Positions 1-5,658 are shown, counted from the stretch's first letter. The stretch is 5,658 nt of DNA from Alphaproteobacteria bacterium (GCA_013298245.1 JAAFHD010000262.1:1-5658); one strand, 5' to 3'. Numbers and translations are program-made. The notes: generated by a model from the letters alone, not told the origin.

Positions 1-288
1 CAGCACCGTGGTCACGCCCGCCGCCGCACACTGTGCGTCATGTGCAAGGAATGCACTGCGGCTCGGCCAGCGCGCGGAGGCCCGCGGCAACACCTGGCGT
101 TCCAGATTGTCGGTGTGCACATCAACCACACCGGGGATCAGGTCGTCGCCGCCGCAATCGATGGCGCCGGCTACCGCGCTTGCCCCCGGCTGCACGTCAT
201 GAATGGCGCCGCCACGCAGCACCAGCGTGCCGTGGATGATGCTGTCCGCCAGGATGATGCGGGCGTTGGAGAGGATCGTGTCGGTCAT
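1..288 (-). CDS. phnM: PhnM, RPn-triphosphate diphosphatase (5' part only)
   Basis: This is the N-terminal 96 codons of PhnM; the rest lies beyond the left edge (the family is usually about 380 residues). PhnM is a cytoplasmic amidohydrolase-superfamily enzyme that releases pyrophosphate from alpha-D-ribose 1-phosphonate 5-triphosphate, giving the 5-phosphate used by PhnJ. Visible evidence: an N-terminal beta-rich segment (NARIILAD near residues 8-15), then IPGVVDVHTDNLERQVLPR at about 51-69, containing the HxD metal-binding motif (H58, D60) typical of PhnM, and AHDAQCAAAGVTTVL at 82-96, also typical. The start ATG overlaps the phnL stop as ATGA (285-288), and a GGGAG Shine-Dalgarno sits at 294-298, 5 nt upstream. 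It is the last visible gene of the minus-strand phn operon. The family call is firm; whether the missing part is intact cannot be seen. Confidence 0.93.
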   Translation of the reverse strand, partial: MTDTILSNARIILADSIIHGTLVLRGGAIHDVQPGASAVAGAIDCGGDDLIPGVVDVHTDNLERQVLPRASARWPSRSAFLAHDAQCAAAGVTTVL

Positions 289-980
289 GCTGTCTCCCGC
301 ACCGGATGGACTTCAAACAATCGATCGGCAACCCGCGCACGGACCGCTGCATCGTGGAAAATGCCCAAGATCGCGGAACCCGCGCGTTTCGCCTCGGTGA
401 TCAGCCCGATCACCACTTCCGCATTGGCGGCGTCCAGGCTGGCGGTTGGTTCGTCCAGCAACAGCAGCGGGTAGTGCGGCGCGAAGCCGCGCGCGAGATT
501 CACGCGCTGCTGCTCGCCACCTGAAAACGTGGCGGGCGGCAGGCCATGCAACGCTTCGGGCATGTTCAGCCGCAGCAGCAGATCCTTCGCGCGCACGCGC
601 GCTATATCGCCTGGCACGCCGCGCGCCAGCAGCGGCTCGGCCACGATCTCCAGCGACGGCACGCGCGGAATAACGCGCAGGAATTGCGAGACATAGCCGA
701 GCGTATCGCGCCTGACCGCGCGCATCAGCCGCGCATCGGCAGCCGCCACATCCACCCATTCGCCGCAGTGCCGCAGCATGATGTGCCCGGCACCCACGCC
801 GTAATTGCCCTGGATGCAGCGCATCAATGTGGACTTGCCAGCACCCGATGGCCCGACCAGTGCGACGCATTCGCCCGCGCCGATCGCCAGTGCGACATCG
901 CGCAGCACCGGCATGTGCAGACCGCCCTGCAGATGGAGCATGAAATCCTTGGCCAGCGCCTCGACCCGCAAAACCGTCAT
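285..980 (-). CDS. phnL: PhnL, C-P lyase ABC-type ATPase subunit
   Basis: PhnL is an ABC ATPase-type protein of the C-P lyase system. In E. coli it is needed, with PhnG, PhnH and PhnI, for making the ribose-phosphonate triphosphate, and it associates with the core complex rather than with a membrane transporter. The 231-residue protein matches the usual family length. Motifs in order: Walker A GPSGAGKST (43-51), Q-loop Q99 in GYVSQFLRVIPR (a PhnL hallmark), signature FSGGEQQR (152-159), Walker B LLLLDEP (172-178), D-loop SLD (181-183) and switch histidine H209 in GIFHD. All catalytic residues are present. The start overlaps the phnK stop by 4 nt (ATGA, 977-980) and its own stop overlaps the phnM start. 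No strong Shine-Dalgarno is visible, so translation probably depends on coupling. FLRVIPR and GIFHD separate it from PhnK and from transporter ATPases. Confidence 0.96.
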   Translation of the reverse strand: MTVLRVEALAKDFMLHLQGGLHMPVLRDVALAIGAGECVALVGPSGAGKSTLMRCIQGNYGVGAGHIMLRHCGEWVDVAAADARLMRAVRRDTLGYVSQFLRVIPRVPSLEIVAEPLLARGVPGDIARVRAKDLLLRLNMPEALHGLPPATFSGGEQQRVNLARGFAPHYPLLLLDEPTASLDAANAEVVIGLITEAKRAGSAILGIFHDAAVRARVADRLFEVHPVRETA

Positions 981-1723
981 GCCGCCAGCACCGAGGAGAC
1001 GAGCAACTGCGTGTAGGCGTGCCGCGGATCGTCCAGCACGCGATCGGTCAGCCCTTCCTCCACCACGCGTCCATGGCGCATCACCATGATGCGGTGTGCC
1101 AGCAGCCGCGCGGCTGCGATGTCATGCGTGACCAGCACCACCGCGAGGCCCAGTTCAGCCACCAGGCCGCGGATCAGATCCAACAGCTTTGCCTGCACCG
1201 AAACATCCAGCCCACCCGTCGGTTCATCCATGAACACCAGGCGCGGCCGCGTGATCAGCGTGCGGGCGATCTGCAATCGCTGCTGCATGCCTCCAGAGAA
1301 ATTGCGCGGGTTCTCATCCATCCGCGCGGGGTCGATTTCCACGCGGCGCAGCCAATGCGCTGTCTCTTCGCGGATGCGGCCATAATGCCGCGCACCGGCC
1401 GCCATCAGCCGTTCGCCGACATTGCCGCCGGCGGATATATCCAGCCGCAGCGCATCGCGCGCATTCTGGTGGATGAAACCCCATTCGGTCCGCATCAGCC
1501 GCCGCTTCGCCGCATCCGACAGCGACAGAACCTCCTGCCCGTCAAACACAACGCTGCCCGCCTGCACTGGCTGCAACCCAGCCAGCACGCGCAGCAGCGA
1601 TGTCTTGCCGGAACCACTTTCGCCGACAATCGCCAGCACCTCGCCGGGGTGAATCTCCATCGCGACATCATCCAGCGCCGCCACCGCCCCGAAGCGGAGC
1701 ACAAGGCCCTCAGCGTGCATCAT
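977..1723 (-). CDS. phnK: PhnK, C-P lyase ABC-type ATPase subunit
   Basis: PhnK is an ABC-type nucleotide-binding protein that docks on the PhnGHIJ core complex in E. coli and is required for phosphonate use in vivo. The 248-residue protein is close to the usual 250-260. Motifs in order: Walker A GESGSGKTS (34-42), Q-loop Q86 in EWGFIHQNARDALR, SAGGNVGERLMAAGARHYG (97-115, strongly PhnK-like), signature NFSGGMQQR (141-149), Walker B LVFMDEP (162-168), GGLDVSVQAKLLDLIRGL (170-187), switch histidine H200, and a C-terminal DDPRHAYTQLLVSSVL (231-246). The C-terminal block resembles oligopeptide-transporter ATPases (DppD/OppD type), but the PhnK-specific blocks and the position between phnJ and phnL settle the call. 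Two adjacent ATG codons (1721-1723 and 1718-1720) could start it; the first overlaps the phnJ stop as ATGA. AGAGG lies 8 nt upstream of the first. Confidence 0.96.
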   Translation of the reverse strand: MMHAEGLVLRFGAVAALDDVAMEIHPGEVLAIVGESGSGKTSLLRVLAGLQPVQAGSVVFDGQEVLSLSDAAKRRLMRTEWGFIHQNARDALRLDISAGGNVGERLMAAGARHYGRIREETAHWLRRVEIDPARMDENPRNFSGGMQQRLQIARTLITRPRLVFMDEPTGGLDVSVQAKLLDLIRGLVAELGLAVVLVTHDIAAARLLAHRIMVMRHGRVVEEGLTDRVLDDPRHAYTQLLVSSVLAA

Positions 1724-2550
1724 GTGCGCTGCCTCTGCGCGCAGTAATCAGTGTCAGAGCAGATGAAGCGACGCCCGCCGCGGTCATCCGTGATCAGTTC
1801 GTCCAGGTAGCTCTCCGTGCTGCGACATAGCGCGCAGGCATGCGGCGCGCGGATCGGCCGGAAGGGATGGTCCTCGAAGTCGAGGCTCTCCACGCGCGTA
1901 TAGGGCGGCACCGCGTAGATGCGCTTCTCCCGCCCGGCGCCGAACAGCTGGATCGCTGGGTTCATGTCCATCTTCGGATTATCGAAGGCCGGGATGGGCG
2001 AGGGCGACATCAGATATCGCCCATCCACGATCACCGGATGGTTGTAGCTGGTCGCGACCTCACCCTGCTTCGCGATGTCCTCATACAGCTTCACCTGCAT
2101 CAGCCCGTATTCGGCCAGCGCGTGCAGCTTGGTGCTCTCCCGGACGCGCGGTTCCAGCTTGAACAGCGGCTCCGGCATCGGCACCTGATAGACCAGCACC
2201 TGGTCCTCGCGCAGCGGCGTTTCCGGAATGCGGTGGCGTGTCTGGATGATCGTGGCTTCGGTCGTGGACTCAGTGGTTTCCACTCCCGCCACACGAGCGA
2301 AAAACCGCCGAATTGAAATCGCGTTGGTCGTGTCATCCGCACCCTGGTCGATCACCTTCAGGCGGTCATCCGACCCGATCACGCTGGCCGTTACCTGGAT
2401 GCCGCCAGTGCCCCAGCCATAAGGCAACGGCATCTCGCGCGCGCCGAAAGGCACCTGGTGGCCCGGTACCGCGATGGCCTTCAACAACGCGCGGCGGATC
2501 ATCCGCTTCGTCGCCTCATCCAGATAGGCGAAATTGTAGCCGGTGGTCAT
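1720..2550 (-). CDS. phnJ: PhnJ, radical-SAM C-P bond lyase
   Basis: PhnJ is the catalytic subunit that cleaves the carbon-phosphorus bond of alpha-D-ribose 1-phosphonate 5-phosphate, using S-adenosylmethionine and a 4Fe-4S cluster, giving a hydrocarbon (methane from methylphosphonate) and the ribose 1,2-cyclic phosphate. Its 276 residues are near-identical in layout to E. coli PhnJ: GYNFAYLDEATKRMIRRA (4-21), MPLPYGWGTGGIQ (40-52), DQGADDTTNA (68-77), QTRHRIPETPL (103-113), NPKMDMNPA (191-199), LFGAGREKRIYAVPP (202-216) and SDTDYC (265-270). The defining cysteine pattern C-X2-C-X21-C-X5-C is intact (C239, C242, C264, C270); by alignment with E. coli, C270 is the active-site thiyl residue and G30 the glycyl-radical glycine. 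The ATG at 2548-2550 was chosen because the family N-terminus begins there; it overlaps the phnI stop (ATGA) and has GGAG 8 nt upstream. An in-frame upstream extension exists but lies inside phnI. Confidence 0.98.
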   Translation of the reverse strand: MTTGYNFAYLDEATKRMIRRALLKAIAVPGHQVPFGAREMPLPYGWGTGGIQVTASVIGSDDRLKVIDQGADDTTNAISIRRFFARVAGVETTESTTEATIIQTRHRIPETPLREDQVLVYQVPMPEPLFKLEPRVRESTKLHALAEYGLMQVKLYEDIAKQGEVATSYNHPVIVDGRYLMSPSPIPAFDNPKMDMNPAIQLFGAGREKRIYAVPPYTRVESLDFEDHPFRPIRAPHACALCRSTESYLDELITDDRGGRRFICSDTDYCAQRQRT

Positions 2551-3611
2551 GACGCGCGCTCCGCTTCCCAGCGCGCGCGCAGGCTGCGCAGCTTTTCCAG
2601 CTCCGACTGGAAATCGACATAGTGCGGCAGCTTCAGGTGTTCGACGAAGCCGGTGCTTTCCACATTGTCGCAATGATACAGTACGAATTCGGCGTCCTGC
2701 GCGGGGGCCTTCACGTCCTCGCCGAGCTCCGGCGCACGCTGCGCCCGATCCACCAGCGCCACCGCCATCGCCTTGCGCTCATTGCGCCCAACCACCAGGC
2801 CATAACCGCGCGTGAACTGCGGCGGCGCCTCTGCATTGCCTGCGAACTGGTTCACCATCTGGCATTCACTGACGGTGATCTCTCCGATGTCGATCGCGAA
2901 GCCCAGCTCCGGCGGCACGATTTCCACGCTGACCGCACCGATGCGGATCTCACCCACAAAGGGATGCGCATTGCCGTAGCCACGCTGCGTGGAATACCCC
3001 ATCGCCAGCAGGAACCCCTCATCGCCGCGCGCCATCGCCTGCAAGCGCAGACTGCGATCGGCCGGAAAGCGCAGCCCATCGCGCGTGATGTCGGCCGGCT
3101 CCGCATCGCTTGGCGCGTCGCGTGCCATCAACCCCTCGCGGGCCAGCACATCACTGACACGCGGCATCGCGGCCGCGGGTTCTGTCGCTTCCACAGGCGG
3201 CGCAGCTATCGGCGCAGCGAATTCCAGCAGCCGATGCGTGTAGTCAAAGGTCGGCCCCAGCACCTGCCCGCCAGGCAAATCCTTGTAGGTTGCGCTGATG
3301 CGCCGCTCCACGCGCATAGCGCCCGTATCCATCGGCAGCGAAGCCCCAAGCCGCGGCAGCGTGTTGCGATAAGCGCGCAGCAAAAACGCCGCTTCTGTCG
3401 TATCGCCGCGCGCCTGCTTCAGCGCCTGCGCCGCCAGTTCCGGATCAGCACAAGCGCCTTCCGCCATCACGCGATCCACCGCCAGGCCCAGCTGTTCGCG
3501 GAGCTGCGTGATGCTCACCTCCGGCACCGCCGCATCACCGCGCCGCAGCGCCGCCTGCCAAGTATGCGCCGCGTCGATCGCCTGTTCGCCGCCCTTCACC
3601 GAAACATACAT
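2547..3611 (-). CDS. phnI: PhnI, C-P lyase core subunit / purine nucleosidase
   Basis: PhnI is the core subunit that, with PhnG, PhnH and PhnL, replaces adenine of ATP by the phosphonate to form alpha-D-ribose 1-phosphonate 5-triphosphate; alone, E. coli PhnI acts as an ATP/GTP nucleosidase. The 354 residues equal the E. coli length. Recognisable blocks: MYVSVKGGEQAIDAAH (1-16), LAVDRVMAEG (43-52), ERRISATYKDLPGGQVLGPTFDYTHRLLEF split over 102-131, RGDEGFLLAMGYSTQRGYG (195-213), HPFVGEIR (216-223), FTRGYGLV (266-273), ERKAMAVALVDRA (278-290) and HLKLPHYVDFQ (325-335). H325 and H330 correspond to the E. coli H328/H333 pair at the Zn/active site shared with PhnJ. The least conserved part is the Ala/Pro-rich stretch at about 132-150, as expected of a loop. 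The start ATG (3609-3611) overlaps the phnH stop by 1 nt (TGATG), with GGAG 8 nt upstream. Confidence 0.97.
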   Translation of the reverse strand: MYVSVKGGEQAIDAAHTWQAALRRGDAAVPEVSITQLREQLGLAVDRVMAEGACADPELAAQALKQARGDTTEAAFLLRAYRNTLPRLGASLPMDTGAMRVERRISATYKDLPGGQVLGPTFDYTHRLLEFAAPIAAPPVEATEPAAAMPRVSDVLAREGLMARDAPSDAEPADITRDGLRFPADRSLRLQAMARGDEGFLLAMGYSTQRGYGNAHPFVGEIRIGAVSVEIVPPELGFAIDIGEITVSECQMVNQFAGNAEAPPQFTRGYGLVVGRNERKAMAVALVDRAQRAPELGEDVKAPAQDAEFVLYHCDNVESTGFVEHLKLPHYVDFQSELEKLRSLRARWEAERAS

Positions 3612-4180
3612 CAACCGCTCTCCGCGATCCGCGTGGTGCGTGGCAAGGCAGCGATGCGATCGCCCGCGCACAGCACAATGTCGATGCCGCGCGGGAAGAT
3701 CGGCGCCAGCGCCGCGCGCGCGGCCACGAAGCCGTCCGGCGCACCATCCACGCGCAACCGCGCGGCATCCTTGATGCCCGGCCCTTGCAGCACCCAGCCC
3801 GCGCCTTCCGACAGCGCCGCCACTTGCAACAGCAATGTCGCGCCGTCCTGCGGCTCTTCGTCGGTGCCGGCGCAAAGCGCGCCGAGCGAAGGCAGCGCAG
3901 CCGTCACCATGACAAAACGCGCGGCCTCCAGCGATGCCGCTGGCGCGCCGGTGTGAAAGGCGATCCACGCCGCTGCGTCATCGCCCGCATCCTGCCACAA
4001 CGGCGTCTGTTCATCGCACAGCGCCAGCACCAGCGCGGCCATCGCCGGCGGTAGGCCCGATGGCATGCCGGTTGGTGACGGCAGCGCCACAATGCGCCCA
4101 GGGTAGGACATCGCCGTCAGCAGAGCGCGGAAGCAGGCCTGCGAGTCCATCCCGGGATCGGCGAAGCCCGGCGCGATCAT
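3611..4180 (-). CDS. phnH: PhnH, C-P lyase core subunit
   Basis: PhnH is a non-catalytic subunit of the C-P lyase core complex that binds PhnG, PhnI and PhnJ; its fold resembles PLP-dependent transferases but it does not use the cofactor. The 189-residue length fits the family (E. coli 194). Visible family features: FRALLTAMSYPGRI (17-30), the region ALPSLGALCAGTDEEPQDGATLLLQV (95-120), LQGPGI (131-136), FPRGIDIVL (162-170) and the C-terminal LPRTTRI (179-185). The remaining stretches are low-complexity Ala-rich, as is common in this poorly conserved subunit. The ATG at 4178-4180 overlaps the phnG stop (ATGA), and its TGA overlaps the phnI ATG by one base. No strong Shine-Dalgarno is visible upstream, which again points to translational coupling. 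The call rests on both motifs and operon position. Confidence 0.94.
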   Translation of the reverse strand: MIAPGFADPGMDSQACFRALLTAMSYPGRIVALPSPTGMPSGLPPAMAALVLALCDEQTPLWQDAGDDAAAWIAFHTGAPAASLEAARFVMVTAALPSLGALCAGTDEEPQDGATLLLQVAALSEGAGWVLQGPGIKDAARLRVDGAPDGFVAARAALAPIFPRGIDIVLCAGDRIAALPRTTRIAESG

Positions 4181-4632
4181 CGCATCGCCGCCATGGTGTG
4201 GAAGCGCACGCGTGTCGCCTCCGCGCGCCGTGCATCACGCGCCCGCGCTGCTTCCTGTGCGGCCGCCAGCGGTTCGATCACGCGCTGCCGCAGCGTTTCG
4301 CGGAAGGCCGCGTCCTGCATCGCCGCATCGATCGCGGCGGCCAGTTCGGCATGCGCCGCATCGCGCCCTAGCACCGTCGCATGCCCCATGCGCCCATCCA
4401 TCGAGACAGTGCAGCGGGTGATCGTGGTCTCGGTCAGGTTGAAGGCCTGACCATCGCCGCCCATGCGTCCGCGAAGCATCAGCAGCCCGGTTTCAGGCCC
4501 GCGCAACCTGGTCCAGCCAGGCAGCGGCGCGCCATCTGCCAAAGCCGCCCGCAGCGCCTCTCTATCGGCGCGCGCGAGAACGGCCATCCAGGCCTTACGG
4601 TCTTGCAGCGAGATGTCAGGACATACGGTCAT
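4177..4632 (-). CDS. phnG: PhnG, C-P lyase core subunit
   Basis: PhnG is a small subunit of the PhnGHIJ core complex and takes part in forming the ribose-phosphonate triphosphate. The 151 residues match E. coli PhnG (150). Visible family blocks: RKAWMAVLARA (12-22), PETGLLMLRGRMGGDGQAFNL (46-66), TRCTVSMDGRMGHATVLGRD (72-91), HAELAAAIDA (94-103) and the C-terminal TRVRFHTM (140-147). It is the first gene of the minus-strand operon. The ATG at 4630-4632 was chosen because it puts the conserved RxxW segment near residue 12-15, as in E. coli. There is no Shine-Dalgarno before it; the predicted operator ends only 5 nt upstream, so the mRNA leader must be short or the promoter must lie farther upstream. 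An internal start at M16 would remove conserved sequence and is less likely. Confidence 0.95.
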   Translation of the reverse strand: MTVCPDISLQDRKAWMAVLARADREALRAALADGAPLPGWTRLRGPETGLLMLRGRMGGDGQAFNLTETTITRCTVSMDGRMGHATVLGRDAAHAELAAAIDAAMQDAAFRETLRQRVIEPLAAAQEAARARDARRAEATRVRFHTMAAMR

Positions 4633-4717
4633 TCGGATGTCTAGACAACATCATGAACTGGCCCTACCGTCAACCCGGATGATGCTAGTGAAAGGTCGGT
4701 TCTTGCCTGAAGCTTCG
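4633..4717. promoter_or_regulatory. Divergent phnG/phnF control region
   Basis: This 85-bp gap between the divergent starts of phnG and phnF is the only intergenic space in the window, so both promoters must lie here or inside the flanking genes. It contains one strong palindrome (4638-4647, listed separately). Weak sigma-70-like candidates exist for each direction. Toward phnG: TTGACG (4673-4668, minus strand), 17-bp spacer, TGTTGT (4650-4645). Toward phnF: TAGACA (4642-4647), 17-bp spacer, TACCGT (4665-4670). Both -10 boxes match the consensus at only 3 of 6 positions, so exact placement is a guess. In both models the palindrome overlaps a promoter element. Confidence 0.55.
4638..4647. promoter_or_regulatory. 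Predicted PhnF operator (TGTCTAGACA)
   Basis: This is a perfect 10-bp inverted repeat, TGTCTAGACA. Its core GTCTAGAC fits the GntR/HutC-subfamily operator pattern GTNTANAC and resembles the mycobacterial PhnF site TGGTATAGACCA and DasR/NagR-type sites. It lies between phnG and phnF, whose product is a HutC-type regulator, so self-regulation and control of the phnG operon are the natural inference. Its edge is 5 nt from the phnG start codon, a position suited to blocking transcription. Symmetry does not extend cleanly beyond 10 bp. No second copy was seen in the gap. Confidence 0.7.
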
Positions 4718-5455
4718 ATGACATCGCCGATGCACCTGCCGCGCGGAGAGGGCGTCTCGCTCTGGCGCCAGATCACCGCGCGCATCGAGGCCGAGATTCG
4801 CGAAGGCAAGCTGCCGCAGGGCGCGCGACTGCCCACGGAAGCCGTGCTGTCCAAGGATTTCGGCGTCAATCGCCACACCATCCGCCGCGCCATGGAGGAG
4901 TTGGCCAATCGCGGCTTGGTGCGTGTCGAACAGGGCCGTGGCTCCTTCGTGTCGGAGGACGTGATCGAATACCCGATCGGCAGCCGCACCCGCTTTTCCG
5001 AAAACATCCTGGCGCAAGCGCGCGAACCGTCAGGCCGCATCATCCGCATCCGCGAAATCCCGGCCGAGGGCCGCATCGCCGAATTGCTGCGCATGCGCCG
5101 CGGTCGGCCGCTGGTGGTCGCGCTGCGTCTGGGAATGGTGAACCGCCGCCCTGTCAGTCTCGCCGCGCATCACTTCCCGCTTGCGCGCTTCGCCGCGATG
5201 CAGGAGTTGTTGTCCCGCAACCCATCCATAACCGCCGCGCTGTCGGCCATGGGTGTCAACGACTATCGCCGCCGCGTCACGCGCATCACCGCCACATTGC
5301 CCAGCACCGAGGAAGCCGCCTGGCTGGAACAGTCCCGTTCCCGCCCCGTGCTGCTGACGGAAGCCGTCAACATCGAACCCGACGGCACGCCGATCGAGGT
5401 CAGTATCGCGCGCTATGCCGCGGCCCGCATGCAGCTTGTCGTGGAGACACCATGA
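4718..5455 (+). CDS. phnF: PhnF, GntR/HutC-family phosphonate regulator
   Basis: This is a DNA-binding transcription factor, most likely a repressor of the phn genes. From the ATG at 4718 it has 245 residues (E. coli PhnF 241). The N-terminal winged helix-turn-helix covers about 14-79: SLWRQITARIEAEIREGKLP, the GntR hallmark GARLPTEAVLSKDFGVNRHTIRRAMEELANRGLV (35-68) and the wing EQGRGSFVSE (71-80). The C-terminal UTRA ligand-binding domain covers about 90-243, with PIGSRTRFSENI (86-97), the PLVVALRLGMVNRRPVSLAAHHFP region (131-154) and IEVSIARYAAARMQL (226-240). RTRFSENI matches the PhnF-type UTRA start. The start is uncertain: in-frame ATGs at 4679, 4682, 4718 and 4730 all precede the conserved domain, none with a strong Shine-Dalgarno; 4718 gives the family length. 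The effector cannot be read from sequence. It overlaps the downstream hydrolase gene by 4 nt. Confidence 0.92.
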   Translation: MTSPMHLPRGEGVSLWRQITARIEAEIREGKLPQGARLPTEAVLSKDFGVNRHTIRRAMEELANRGLVRVEQGRGSFVSEDVIEYPIGSRTRFSENILAQAREPSGRIIRIREIPAEGRIAELLRMRRGRPLVVALRLGMVNRRPVSLAAHHFPLARFAAMQELLSRNPSITAALSAMGVNDYRRRVTRITATLPSTEEAAWLEQSRSRPVLLTEAVNIEPDGTPIEVSIARYAAARMQLVVETP

Positions 5456-5658
5456 AGGATTGGACCATCGCCAACGGCCAGGTGCTGCGCGACGGCGCGC
5501 TGACCAGCGGCGCCCTGCACATGGCAGACGGTCGCATCACCGACACCGCCGCCGGCCAGCGCTTCGACGCCAGCGGTTGCTGGGTGCTGCCAGGCATCGT
5601 CGACATCCATGGCGATGCGCATGAACGCGCGTTGCAACCAAGGCCCGGCGTGGATTTT
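5452..5658 (+). CDS. PhnM-like amidohydrolase, second copy (5' part only)
   Basis: These are the first 69 codons of a second amidohydrolase-superfamily protein, open to the right edge. It begins with a short beta-rich segment (WTIANGQVLRDGAL, 4-17; LHMADGRIT, 22-30), then CWVLPGIVDIHGDAHERALQPRPGVDF at about 43-69. LPGIVDIHxD is the amidohydrolase first metal-binding strand (H53, D55), and RPGVDF after it recalls PhnM proteins (E. coli has TPRPKVDW). It differs from the PhnM at the left edge: HGDAHER replaces HTDNLER. Its ATG overlaps the phnF stop (ATGA, 5452-5455) with GGAG at 5443-5446, 5 nt upstream, so it is co-expressed with the regulator. It probably acts on a ribose-phosphonate nucleotide, as PhnM does, but substrate and completeness cannot be judged from this fragment. 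Such proteins are often annotated as PhnM; I leave the symbol empty because a standard PhnM is already present. Confidence 0.8.
   Translation, partial: MKDWTIANGQVLRDGALTSGALHMADGRITDTAAGQRFDASGCWVLPGIVDIHGDAHERALQPRPGVDF

Noticed and set aside
1019..1747. Plus-strand open frame (242 codons) opposite phnK
   Set aside because: Same pattern: antisense to a gene with all ABC motifs, and a composition (many His, Gln, Arg) typical of a mirror frame.
2551..2673. Upstream extension of phnJ (41 codons)
   Set aside because: It lies entirely inside the 3' end of phnI; PhnJ homology begins exactly at the ATG at 2550, which has the ATGA overlap and a GGAG site.
2622..3956. Long plus-strand open frame (444 codons) opposite phnI and phnH
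   Set aside because: It runs antisense to two firmly identified phn genes, its translation is rich in Arg/His/Gln with no recognisable domain, and such stop-free antisense frames are common in GC-rich coding DNA.
3612..3968. Upstream extension of phnI (119 codons)
   Set aside because: It is antisense-free but overlaps phnH in another frame and is Arg/Ala/Gly-rich; PhnI homology starts at MYVSVKGGEQ, giving the exact E. coli length of 354.
285..4632. Intrinsic terminators or internal promoters in the minus-strand operon
   Set aside because: There is no space between genes and no GC stem followed by a T-run was seen; the operon appears continuous to the left edge.
4463..4717. Upstream extension of the phnF frame into phnG
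   Set aside because: The extension crosses the phnG coding region and the operator palindrome, has no homology to GntR regulators, and would make PhnF about 85 residues longer than the family.
4633..4717. Pho box for PhoB control in the divergent gap
   Set aside because: I looked for tandem CTGTCAT-like repeats spaced by about 4 nt and saw none; control by PhoB from farther away cannot be excluded.

Overview
This window holds most of a carbon-phosphorus (C-P) lyase gene cluster, the pathway that takes phosphate from alkylphosphonates. The DNA is GC-rich, and genes are packed with 1-4 nt stop/start overlaps. The protein sequences look like a proteobacterium, most likely an alphaproteobacterium; this placement rests on recall of family sequences, and a narrower one (for example Acetobacteraceae/Rhodospirillales) would be a guess. 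I see no mobile element, RNA gene or CRISPR array.

Layout. Seven genes run on the minus strand from about 4632 down to the left edge, in the order phnG, phnH, phnI, phnJ, phnK, phnL, phnM; phnM is cut by the window edge after 96 codons. Every junction is a stop/start overlap (ATGA, or TGATG at phnH/phnI), so this is almost certainly one translationally coupled operon. On the plus strand, diverging from phnG, lie phnF (a GntR/HutC-type regulator) and, overlapping its stop codon by 4 nt, the first 69 codons of a second PhnM-like amidohydrolase, cut by the right edge. The only real intergenic region is the 85 bp between phnG and phnF. It carries a perfect 10-bp palindrome TGTCTAGACA that fits the GntR/HutC operator pattern GTNTANAC and is the likely PhnF operator.

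How the genes work together. From the known E. coli pathway: PhnG, PhnH, PhnI and PhnJ form the core complex and PhnK and PhnL are ABC-type ATPases associated with it. PhnI, with PhnG, PhnH and PhnL, swaps adenine of ATP for the phosphonate. PhnM removes pyrophosphate, and the radical-SAM enzyme PhnJ cleaves the C-P bond. All key motifs I could check are intact. The phosphonate transporter (phnCDE) and the later genes phnN and phnP are not in the window.

The most unusual points are the second, divergent PhnM-type hydrolase (HGDAHER in place of HTDNLER) paired with the regulator, and a shared operator that could control both arms. I see no evidence of a wholly new system.
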